The position numbers were made by a program, and so were the translations under genes. Below, in pieces: positions 1 to 9,695 of a DNA stretch of 64,000 bases. The notes under the pieces are model-generated. The model was given only the letters and a program-made list of their open reading frames with translations. It was not told the origin of the DNA and did not search any database. The DNA is from Lepidostoma basale (taxonomy: Eukaryota; Arthropoda; Insecta; Trichoptera; Lepidostomatidae). The first letter of the stretch is position 1; every line of letters starts with the position of its first letter. The stretch lies in assembly GCA_022606425.2 (NCBI GenBank), contig JAHDVF020000075.1, forward strand, positions 1-64,000, in the 5' to 3' direction.

Positions 1-1256
1 GAGGTACTGCGGGCCCTTTATATCGGCGTGGTGGAGCCGACCATCACCTATGCGGCGAGCGTCTGGGCAGAAGCGGCATGCAGGAATAACATCCAGCTGA
101 AGCTGAACAGGGTGCAGAGAACGATAGGCATTAGAATTTGTAAGGCCTACAGGACCGTCTCTCTGACCTCTGTTCAAGCGATAGCAGACCTGATGCCGCT
201 GGACCTGAGGCTCAAGGAGCTCAAAATGATAGGTGATGTCAAACGAACCGGCTCGATCGAACTCTTACCGGGGGACCGCGGGTACAGGGTGTCGTCAAGT
301 GGACGGAGCTGCCGCATCCTGTCGAGCAGACCGGGGAATTGACGGCCCACCCTGAGACATACAGAAGAGATGCATTCCCCTCTGACGAAATTGATATTTA
401 CACAGATGAAAGCAAGACCGAAGGAAAGGTTGGCGCGGCGTTCGCAGTGTTTGGCGCAGCCGGAGAGTTAAAGTGTAGGAAGCTGCCCATGGCGGATTAC
501 TGCACGGTATTCCAGGCCGAACTCTTCGCCATCGCAGAGGCCCTGAGATGGGTCGTCGCCGACACCTCGTGGAGGAAAGTCAACGTGTTGACCGACTGCA
601 TGAGCGCGACGAAGGCTCTGAGCGACGGCGCGCCCACCAATCCGATGGTCTTTCAGATTCAAAAGTCTTCCAAAATCCTTAGAGACCGAGGTACCGAGTG
701 CAGCTTCTTGTGGATCAGAGGGCACAACGGGCTGGAAGGGAACGAAAGAGCAGATGAGCTGGCTAAAGCGGCCGCCCTTAGGGTCAAAACTGCCAAGCTC
801 TACTCTGAGTTTCCTCTCAGCTACGCAAAGCGCACTATCAGAGAACACACGAATCAGCTGTGGGAAGAGAGATACGAGAACAGCACCACCGGAAGCGGGA
901 CCAAGAATTTTCTCCCCTCCATAAGAGATGCGAAAGAGCTGAGGAAGAGAATAGCACCTTCGTTCCAGCTCTCGCAAATTCTCACTGGGCATGGTGCCAC
1001 ACTCTCGTATCTACACAGATTCAAGATCAAAGATTCACCTCACTGTCCCTGTGACTCACAAACAGACCAAACAATCGAACACGTTATCATCCATTGCCCC
1101 ATCTACACGCGAGAGAGATGGAAACTGGAGAAGGAGTGTCAAAGAAGAGACATCCACATCACAGATCTCCCGGCCATCCTCCGCAACAAAAGATACACTA
1201 TGCAGTTTCGTGGACTTCGCAACCACGGTGGTGGATCGGTTGCGGGTCAGCAATAA
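1..1256 (+). pseudogene. TRAS ORF2 C-terminal fragment (RT end + RNase H), frameshifted
   Basis: Two reading frames, 1-342 and 339-1256, together match the last about 420 residues of the ORF2 at 9685-13368. The frame break near 285 comes from one base fewer than copy 2 in the stretch coding GDRGY, so this copy is not translatable as one protein. The RNase H region is otherwise recognisable: DIYTDE..K, then FQAELFAI, LTDC and GNERADELAK. The residue after the first catalytic Asp is Glu (DES) where copy 2 has Gly (DGS). The C-terminal Cys/His cluster CPCD...EHVIIHCP is kept. The tail after about residue 295 diverges from copy 2 because of another small indel, which alters the last residues. Confidence 0.85.
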
Positions 1257-1565
1257 ATAACAATTGTATTTTTTTTACAGGTACGTCGCGTCCCGACTGA
1301 GGTTTTCCATGGTTCCCTCAGTTGTAAGGCAAATGTCGGGATGCTTATTAGCTAGTCCATGGAATCCCATAGATAGGAACTCCACTTCTTTAATTTTTCT
1401 TCTCTCCCCTCTAAACTCTTTATTTCTTTTTCTCGGCAAATCTCTGCCACCCCAAAGATACATCGCTGAAATGCCAATTAAACAAGTCCACACCGCCCTG
1501 ATAAATAAAATGCAGGGCAACAAAAAATAGAAACAACCCAAGTAAAAAAAAAAAAAAAAAAAAAA
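1..1565 (+). mobile_element. TRAS-type telomeric non-LTR retrotransposon, 3' part (copy 1)
   Basis: This is the 3' portion of a telomere-specific LINE. It enters the window within the C-terminal half of the reverse transcriptase region, runs through an RNase H domain (to 1256) and a 3' UTR (1257-1543), and ends in poly(A) (1544-1565) that directly abuts CCTAA repeats. Position 1 aligns with about 12108 of copy 2, with only scattered substitutions, so the two are the same family. Poly(A) followed by CCTAA is the orientation I recall for Bombyx TRAS, which nicks the TTAGG strand. Whether the 5' part is missing from the chromosome or only lies outside the window cannot be seen here. Confidence 0.9.
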
Positions 1566-1817
1566 CCTAACCTAACCTAACCTAACCTAACCTAACCTAA
1601 CCTAACCTAACCTAACCTAACCCAACCCAACCTAACCCAACCCAACCCAACCTAACCTAACCCAACCCAACCTAACCTAACCCAACCCAACCCAACCCAA
1701 CCCAACCTAACCTAACCTAACCCAACCTAACCTAACCTAACCTAACCTAACCTAACCTAACCTAACCTAACCTAACCTAACCTAACCTAACCTAACCTAA
1801 CCTAACCTAACCTAACC
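1566..1817 (+). repeat. Telomeric (CCTAA)n array A with CCCAA variants
   Basis: About 50 copies of the insect telomere pentamer, interrupted from 1621 by a patterned block of CCCAA (TTGGG) variants that ends near 1730. The array starts at the poly(A) of copy 1 and ends at the first partial 598-bp unit (1821). The variant pattern is repeated exactly in array C (see findings). Confidence 0.97.
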
Positions 1818-1820
1818 AAT

Positions 1821-1890
1821 GTGCCTATCGCTACACATTGCCTTCTTGCCCGTCAGGTGCCTATCGCTACACATTGCCTTCTTGCCCGGT
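1821..1890 (+). other. Spliced-looking exon-exon junction at the distal end of the 598-bp array
   Basis: The first array sequence after CCTAACCAAT is the exon-like block (without its first 4 bases), ending ...TTGCCCG at 1852. It is followed immediately by TCAGGTGCC, the start of the next exon-like block at 1853, which ends at 1888 before GTGAGTCC. In every other unit these two edges are separated by about 562 bp starting GTGAGT and ending TTTCAG. The join is therefore exactly what GT-AG splicing between two units would give. Confidence 0.75.
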
Positions 1891-4800
1891 GAGTCCTTAG
1901 CACTTTTTCCGTACGCACAATATTCAAAATGTCGTTCAAATTTAATTAACACCAAATCAAAAATTTGTCCCGACCCCAAATTATAGACGCGAGCGGCAAC
2001 AGTAAATATTTCAGATTCAGTTGTGGTTTTCTCCCCAAACAGAAAGGACTTGCACGCGTCAAAACGGTCATTATTTCATGCATTTAAATTCTGTTGCATC
2101 AAAATCTCGAAATATCATAATAAACCTTATCTTTTACGTAAATAAATACAGTTTATAGTCTCACAATGTCGTTATTACCATCCATTTTTTCAACCAAAAT
2201 CAGTTCTCCACTCGCAATATCGTGAAGTTTCGGCCATTTTGTATCATTCCATAATAATTTTCGAAAAATTTCAAAGTTTCAAAAATATTTTTTTTTCTTT
2301 TTACGTAAATAAATTCAGTTTAGTGATATTTCGAAAATTTTATTTTTTTTTTATTTTCCATACTAATTTCAGAAAAATTTTCTCAAAAATGGCTAATTTC
2401 ACCAAACCTTTTAACTAAACCCAAAATTCTCTCTCATATTAATCTTTCAGTCAGGTGCCTATCGCTACACATTGCCTTCTTGCCCGGTGAGTCCTTAGCA
2501 CTTTTTCCGTACGCACAATATTCAAAATGTCGTTCAAATTTAATTAACACCAAATCAAAAATTTGTCCCGTCCCCAAATTATAGACGCGAGCGGCAACAG
2601 TAAATATTTCAGATTCAGTTGTGGTTTTCTCCCCAAACAGAAAGGACTTGCACGCGTCAAAACGGTCATTATTTCATGCATTTAAATTCTGTTGCATCAA
2701 AATCTCGAAATATCATAATAAACCTTATCTTTTACGTAAATAAATACAGTTTATAGTCTCACAATGTCGTTATTACCATCCATTTTTTCAACCAAAATCA
2801 GTTCTCCACTCGCAATATCGTGAAGTTTCGGCCATTTTGTATCATTCCATAATAATTTTCGAAAAATTTCAAAGTTTCAAAAATATTTTTTTTTTCTTTT
2901 TACGTAAATAAATTCAGTTTAGTGATATTTCGAAAATTTTATTTTTTTTTATTTTCCATACTAATTTCAGAAAAATTTTCTCAAAAATGGCTAATTTCAC
3001 CAAACCTTTTAACTAAACCCAAAATTCTCTCTCATATTAATCTTTCAGTCAGGTGCCTATCGCTACACATTGCCTTCTTGCCCGGTGAGTCCTTAGCACT
3101 TTTTCCGTACGCACAATATTCAAAATGTCGTTCAAATTTAATTAACACCAAATCAAAAATTTGTCCCGTCCCCAAATTATAGACGCGAGCGGCAACAGTA
3201 AATATTTCAGATTCAGTTGTGGTTTTCTCCCCAAACAGAAAGGACTTGCACGCGTCAAAACGGTCATTATTTCATGCATTTAAATTCTGTTGCATCAAAA
3301 TCTCGAAATATCATAATAAACCTTATCTTTTACGTAAATAAATACAGTTTATAGTCTCACAATGTCGTTATTACCATCCATTTTTTCAACCAAAATCACT
3401 TCTGCACTCGCAATATCGTGAAGTTTCGGCCATTTTGTATCATTCCATAATAATTTTCGAAAAATTTCAAAGTTTCAAAAATATTTTTTTTTTCTTTTTA
3501 CGTAAATAAATTCAGTTTAGTGATATTTCGAAAATTTTATTTTTTTTTTATTTTCCATACTAATTTCAGAAAAATTTTCTCAAAAATGGCTAATTTCACC
3601 AAACCTTTTAACTAAACCCAAAATTCTCTCTCATATTAATCTTTCAGTCAGGTGCCTATCGCTACACATTGCCTTCTTGCCCGGTGAGTCCTTAGCACTT
3701 TTTCCGTACGCACAATATTCAAAATGTCGTTCAAATTTAATTAACACCAAATCAAAAATTTGTCCCGTCCCCAAATTATAGACGCGAGCGGCAACAGTAA
3801 ATATTTCAGATTCAGTTGTGGTTTTCTCCCCAAACAGAAAGGACTTGCACGCGTCAAAACGGTCATTATTTCATGCATTTAAATTCTGTTGCATCAAAAT
3901 CTCGAAATATCATAATAAACCTTATCTTTTACGTAAATAAATACAGTTTATAGTCTCACAATGTCGTTATTACCATCCATTTTTTCAACAAAAATCAGTT
4001 CTCCACTCGCAATATCGTGAAGTTTCGGCCATTTTGTATCATTCCATAATAATTTTCGAAAAATTTCAAAGTTTCAAAAATATTTTTTTTTTCTTTTTAC
4101 GTAAATAAATTCAGTTTAGTGATATTTCGAAAATTTTATTTTTTTTTATTTTCCATACTAATTTCAGAAAAATTTTCTCAAAAATGGCTAATTTCACCAA
4201 ACCTTTTAACTAAACCCAAAATTCTCTCTCATATTAATCTTTCAGTCAGGTGCCTATCGCTACACATTGCCTTCTTGCCCGGTGAGTCCTTAGCACTTTT
4301 TCCGTACGCACAATATTCAAAATGTCGTTCAAATTTAATTAACACCAAATCAAAAATTTGTCCCGTCCCCAAATTATAGACGCGAGCGGCAACAGTAAAT
4401 ATTTCAGATTCAGTTGTGGTTTTCTCCCCAAACAGAAAGGACTTGCACGCGTCAAAACGGTCATTATTTCATGCATTTAAATTCTGTTGCATCAAAATCT
4501 CGAAATATCATAATAAACCTTATCTTTTACGTAAATAAATACAGTTTATAGTCTCACAATGTCGTTATTACCATCCATTTTTTCAACCAAAATCAGTTCT
4601 CCACTCGCAATATCGTGAAGTTTCGGCCATTTTGTATCATTCCATAATAATTTTCGAAAAATTTCAAAGTTTCAAAAATATTTTTTTTTTCTTTTTACGT
4701 AAATAAATTCAGTTTAGTGATATTTCGAAAATTTTTTTTTTTTTTATTTTCCATACTAATTTCAGAAAAATTTTCTCAAAAATGGCTAATTTCACCAAAC

Positions 4801-7800
4801 CTTTTAACTAAACCCAAAATTCTCTCTCATATTAATCTTTCAGTCAGGTGCCTATCGCTACACATTGCCTTCTTGCCCGGTGAGTCCTTAGCACTTTTTC
4901 CGTACGCACAATATTCAAAATGTCGTTCAAATTTAATTAACACCAAATCAAAAATTTGTCCCGTCCCCAAATTATAGACGCGAGCGGCAACAGTAAATAT
5001 TTCAGATTCAGTTGTGGTTTTCTCCCCAAACAGAAAGGACTTGCACGCGTCAAAACGGTCATTATTTCATGCATTTAAATTCTGTTGCATCAAAATCTCG
5101 AAATATCATAATAAACCTTATCTTTTACGTAAATAAATACAGTTTATAGTCTCACAATGTCGTTATTACCATCCATTTTTTCAACCAAAATCAGTTCTCC
5201 ACTCGCAATATCGTGAAGTTTCGGCCATTTTGTATCATTCCATAATAATTTTCGAAAAATTTCAAAGTTTCAAAAATATTTTTTTTTTCTTTTTACGTAA
5301 ATAAATTCAGTTTAGTGATATTTCGAAAATTTTATTTTTTTTTTATTTTCCATACTAATTTCAGAAAAATTTTCTCAAAAATGGCTAATTTCACCAAACC
5401 TTTTAACTAAACCCAAAATTCTCTCTCATATTAATCTTTCAGTCAGGTGCCTATCGCTATCCTTTGCCCGGTGAGTCCTTAGCACTTTTTCCGTACGCAC
5501 AATATTCAAAATGTCGTTCAAATTTAATTAACACCAAATCAAAAATTTGTCCCGTCCCCAAATTATAGACGCGAGCGGCAACAGTAAATATTTCAGATTC
5601 AGTTGTGGTTTTCTCCCCAAACAGAAAGGACTTGCACGCGTCAAAACGGTCATTATTTCATGCATTTAAATTCTGTTGCATCAAAATCTCGAAATATCAT
5701 AATAAACCTTATCTTTTACGTAAATAAATACAGTTTATAGTCTCACAATGTCGTTATTACCATCCATTTTTTCAACCAAAATCAGTTCTCCACTCGCAAT
5801 ATCGTGAAGTTTCGGCCATTTTGTATCATTCCATAATAATTTTCGAAAAATTTCAAAGTTTCAAAAATATTTTTTTTTTCTTTTTACGTAAATAAATTCA
5901 GTTTAGTGATATTTCGAAAATTTTATTTTTTTTTTATTTTCCATACTAATTTCAGAAAAATTTTCTCAAAAATGGCTAATTTCACCAAACCTTTTAACTA
6001 AACCCAAAATTCTCTCTCATATTAATCTTTCAGTCAGGTGCCTATCGCTACACATTGCCTTCTTGCCCGGTGAGTCCTTAGCACTTTTTCCGTACGCACA
6101 ATATTCAAAATGTCGTTCAAATTTAATTAACACCAAATCAAAAATTTGTCCCGTCCCCAAATTATAGACGCGAGCGGGCCGCGCGGCAACAGTAAATATT
6201 TCAGATTCAGTTGTGGTTTTCTCCCCAAACAGAAAGGACTTGCACGCGTCAAAACGGTCATTATTTCATGCATTTAAATTCTGTTGCATCAAAATCTCGA
6301 AATATCATAATAAACCTTATCTTTTACGTAAATAAATACAGTTTATAGTCTCACAATGTCGTTATTACCATCCATTTTTTCAACCAAAAATCAGTTCTGC
6401 ACTCGCAATATCGTGAAGTTTCGGCCATTTTGTATCATTCCATAAATTTTTCGAAAAATTCAAAGTTTCAAAAATATTTTTTTTTTTCTTTTACGTAAAT
6501 AAATTCAGTTTAGTGATATTTAGAAAATTTTTTTTTTTTTATTTTCCATACTAATTTCAGAAAATTTTTCTCAAAAATGGCTAATTTCACCAAACCTTTT
6601 AACTAAACCCAAAATTCTCTCTCATATTAATCTTTCAGTCAGGTGCCTATCGCTACACATTGCCTTCTTGCCCGGTGAGTCCTTAGCACTTTTTCCGTAC
6701 GCACAATATTCAAAATGTCGTTCAAATTTAATTAACACCAAATCAAAAATTTGTCCCGTCCCCAAATTATAGACGCGAGCGGGCCGCGCGGCAACAGTAA
6801 ATATTTCAGATTCAGTTGTGGTTTTCTCCCCAAACAGAAAGGACTTGCACGCGTCAAAACGGTCATTATTTCATGCATTTAAATTCTGTTGCATCAAAAT
6901 CTCGAAATATCATAATAAACCTTATCTTTTACGTAAATAAATACAGTTTATAGTCTCACAATGTCGTTATTACCATCCATTTTTTCAACCAAAATCAGTT
7001 CTGCACTCGCAATATCGTGAAGTTTCGGCCATTTTGTATCATTCCATAATAATTTTCGAAAAATTTCAAAGTTTCAAAAATATTTTTTTTTTCTTTTTAC
7101 GTAAATAAATTCAGTTTAGTGATATTTCGAAAATTTTATTTTTTTTTTTATTTTCCATACTAATTTCAGAAAAATTTTCTCAAAAATGGCTAATTTCACC
7201 AAACCTTTTAACTAAACCCAAAATTCTCTCTCATATTAATCTTTCAGTCAGGTGCCTATCGCTACACATTGCCTTCTTGCCCGGTGAGTCCTTAGCACTT
7301 TTTCCGTACGCACAATATTCAAAATGTCGTTCAAATTTAATTAACACCAAATCAAAAATTTGTCCCGTCCCCAAATTATAGACGCGAGCGGCAACAGTAA
7401 ATATTTCAGATTCAGTTGTGGTTTTCTCCCCAAACAGAAAGGACTTGCACGCGTCAAAACGGTCATTATTTCATGCATTTAAATTCTGTTGCATCAAAAT
7501 CTCGAAATATCATAATAAACCTTATCTTTTACGTAAATAAATACAGTTTATAGTCTCACAATGTCGTTATTACCATCCATTTTTTCAACCAAAATCAGTT
7601 CTCCACTCGCAATATCGTGAAGTTTCGGCCATTTTGTATCATTCCATAATAATTTTCGAAAAATTTCAAAGTTTCAAAAATATTTTTTTTTTCTTTTTAC
7701 GTAAATAAATTCAGTTTAGTGATATTTCGAAAATTTTATTTTTTTTTTATTTTCCATACTAATTTCAGAAAAATTTTCTCAAAAATGGCTAATTTCACCA

Positions 7801-7961
7801 AACCTTTTAACTAAACCCAAAATTCTCTCTCATATTAATCTTTCAGTCAGGTGCCTATCGCTACACATTGCCTTCTTGCCCGGTGAGTCCTTAGCACTTT
7901 TTCCGTACGCACAATATTCAAAATGTCGTTCAAATTTAATTAACACCAAATCAAAAATTTG
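1821..7961 (+). repeat. Tandem array of about 598-bp units (10 full + 2 partial)
   Basis: Unit starts (TCAGGTGCC) are at 1853, 2451, 3049, 3648, 4246, 4844, 5443, 6034, 6639 and 7248, with a last partial unit 7847-7961. Spacing is 598-599 bp, except 591 (a small deletion in the exon-like block of the unit at 5443) and 605/609 (units at 6034 and 6639 share a 9-bp GC insertion). Units are nearly identical. Each holds a 36-nt block between a 3' splice-like site (attaatctttcag) and a 5' splice-like site (GTGAGTCC). The short ORFs in the units carry no recognisable domain and look incidental. The array is bounded by CCTAA on the left and TRAS 5' sequence on the right, with no poly(A) or CCTAA between, so it may be the monomer-type 5' UTR of the downstream element. 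Confidence 0.95.
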
Positions 7962-7977
7962 GCGGCCGGGTTGTACC

Positions 7978-8182
7978 CGTATAAAAGAGGAAATCTCTGA
8001 CCACCCCCCCCCCGATAAAAAATTTTCAATATTTTCACATTTTCGTAAACGCCATGCTTTTTCAAGAAAATTTAGTGTTTTGACCCCTCAAAAGTTCCCT
8101 CAGAATTTTTTTTTTTTTTTTTTTTTTTCTTTTCAAAGTTGTGCGTGCCGAAGCGTGAGAAGGAGCCACGTATATTTTCAGG
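7978..8182 (+). promoter_or_regulatory. TRAS copy 2 unique 5' UTR: TATA-like box and 3' splice-like site before ORF1
   Basis: A TATAAAAG sequence lies at about 7980-7987. It is followed by a C-tract, a long T-tract (about 8107-8128), and then TATATTTTCAG ending at 8181, eight bases before the ORF1 ATG at 8190. The last element fits a 3' splice site, so a donor in an upstream 598-bp unit could be joined directly in front of ORF1. Both the promoter and the splice roles are inference from consensus. Confidence 0.35.
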
Positions 8183-8189
8183 AAGAAAA

Positions 8190-9695
8190 ATGGTGACCGA
8201 GCCCAGAACGCGAGGCGCCCGTAGAAGCCGGAGACAGGCGTCGCCGCCCGGTACCCAAACCGACGAAATAGTATTTCCGACCGGATCGACGAGCACGTTG
8301 TCGCATGCAGCCACCCCCAGAAGGAGTAACGGCGTGGAGCCTCAATCGCCCACCATCAAAGGTTTGATTCATAGGGCCACTGTCGCCATGAGCAACAGTG
8401 GCAACCTAAAGATTGCAATCAAGAACGACGTTCTTGATTGCCTTAACAAAATTTCCATTGAATCGACGGTCATGGAGAGGCAAATCCATGACCTACAAAA
8501 CAGGCACTCCAACAAGGTCCTCCGGCTCCAGCTGGACCACGCGCAGGAGATCACGAGGCGAGAAGAGAACCATTCGGCGCAGCTGCTGGCTGCGTCAGTC
8601 CGCAGCTGCGGGAACCCCCCCGCCCCTGCTGCGACGCCTCGCCGGGTGCCTGTCGATGCGGCGGACCCGGCGGCCTCTCTTCTGCCTGCTGCCCGGAGCC
8701 CTTCTGCACCTGTCGCGGCGCCCCGCCGTGTGCCTGTCGATGCGGCGGGCCCGGCGACCACTCCATCGCTGTCCTCTTCCGCCACCCCTGTTTGTGCGCC
8801 GCTGCGGGCGCAGGCTGGCGCGCCTATCTCAACACCCAGAAATTACGCTGTGGCAGCTGCGACCCCCCGCGTCGCCCGCAGGACGACCCCTGAGATCGCG
8901 CAGTTTCCCGCCGCCGCGGGCCCCAAGATGGGACACACGGTGGTCATCACCGGAAGGGAGACAATGGCCGGCGACGCGATCGAGAGGATGGTGAAAAATA
9001 GCGTCAAAGTGTCGACCCTCGGAGTCGGCATCCGCCAAATAAAAAGAACCGCGACCAAGGTGCTCGTCGAGTGCGACACATTGGAAGACTGCCGCATATT
9101 CAAGGATGCGGTCTGCAAAAACGAAGCGCTCAATGCGCAGGATGAAGCGAAGCTCCGTCCGCGCATCATTGTTAAGGGGGTGGACGCGGCAATGTCCAAA
9201 GAGGACATTGTCACGGCCATCTTTTCGCAGAATCGGTCTCTCCACGGGCTCCTCCTGGATGCCCCGAAAGAGCAGCTGGCTTCCGTCCTTTTCTTCACCG
9301 GATTCCGGAAAGACAAGGAGAGGAAATGCGCCATCCTCTCGGTCGCGCCCCCGGCCTGGAAGCTCGTGAAGGACGAGCCGACACTAAATGTGGGGTACGC
9401 CAGGGTCCGCGTAGCGGAGTACCTGGCGTTGCTGACCTGCCAAAAATGCTTATCGTACGGGCACACTTCCACCCACTGCAGAAGCAAAGAGTCTTGCTGG
9501 CGCTGCGGGGGCGAGCATAAAGCGGCCAGCTGCAAGAAGGCAGCCTGCGCGACCGACACCTGCGTCAGCTGCGAACGCTCCAACAGGGTCGACAAGACTC
9601 GCCACGCTGTCACCCATCGGGTTTTCAGCGAGGAATGTCCCTGCTACCGGAGGCACGTCGTCGCCTACAGAGCCAAATTAGATTATGGGCAGTGA
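8190..9695 (+). CDS. TRAS ORF1: gag-like RNA-binding protein with three zinc knuckles
   Basis: ORF1 protein of a telomeric LINE (501 aa), expected to bind element RNA and carry it to telomeres in the nucleus. The ATG at 8190 is preferred because the frame upstream of it (from 8139) has only a TTG. The N-terminus is basic and low-complexity. An Ala/Pro-rich middle part holds two copies of PRRVPVDAA near residues 150-190. A gag-like central domain follows, then three Cys/His clusters: CQKC..GH...C (about 417-430), CWRC..H....C (about 437-449) and a longer CVSC...CPC (from about 458). This C-terminal triple knuckle is typical of R1-clade gag proteins. It overlaps ORF2 by 11 nt (ATGGGCAGTGA), in a different frame. 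Confidence 0.9.
   Translation: MVTEPRTRGARRSRRQASPPGTQTDEIVFPTGSTSTLSHAATPRRSNGVEPQSPTIKGLIHRATVAMSNSGNLKIAIKNDVLDCLNKISIESTVMERQIHDLQNRHSNKVLRLQLDHAQEITRREENHSAQLLAASVRSCGNPPAPAATPRRVPVDAADPAASLLPAARSPSAPVAAPRRVPVDAAGPATTPSLSSSATPVCAPLRAQAGAPISTPRNYAVAAATPRVARRTTPEIAQFPAAAGPKMGHTVVITGRETMAGDAIERMVKNSVKVSTLGVGIRQIKRTATKVLVECDTLEDCRIFKDAVCKNEALNAQDEAKLRPRIIVKGVDAAMSKEDIVTAIFSQNRSLHGLLLDAPKEQLASVLFFTGFRKDKERKCAILSVAPPAWKLVKDEPTLNVGYARVRVAEYLALLTCQKCLSYGHTSTHCRSKESCWRCGGEHKAASCKKAACATDTCVSCERSNRVDKTRHAVTHRVFSEECPCYRRHVVAYRAKLDYGQ

Noticed and set aside
2922..4977. Repeated 86-aa ORFs (MIFRKFYFFLFSIL...) in the 598-bp units
   Set aside because: They arise from the near-identity of the satellite units, have no domain, and differ only where T-tracts vary; the sequence is better explained by splice sites and a promoter-like unit than by a protein.
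8139..8189. Upstream start for TRAS ORF1 at 8139
   Set aside because: The codon at 8139 is TTG; the first ATG in frame is at 8190, directly after a splice-acceptor-like sequence.
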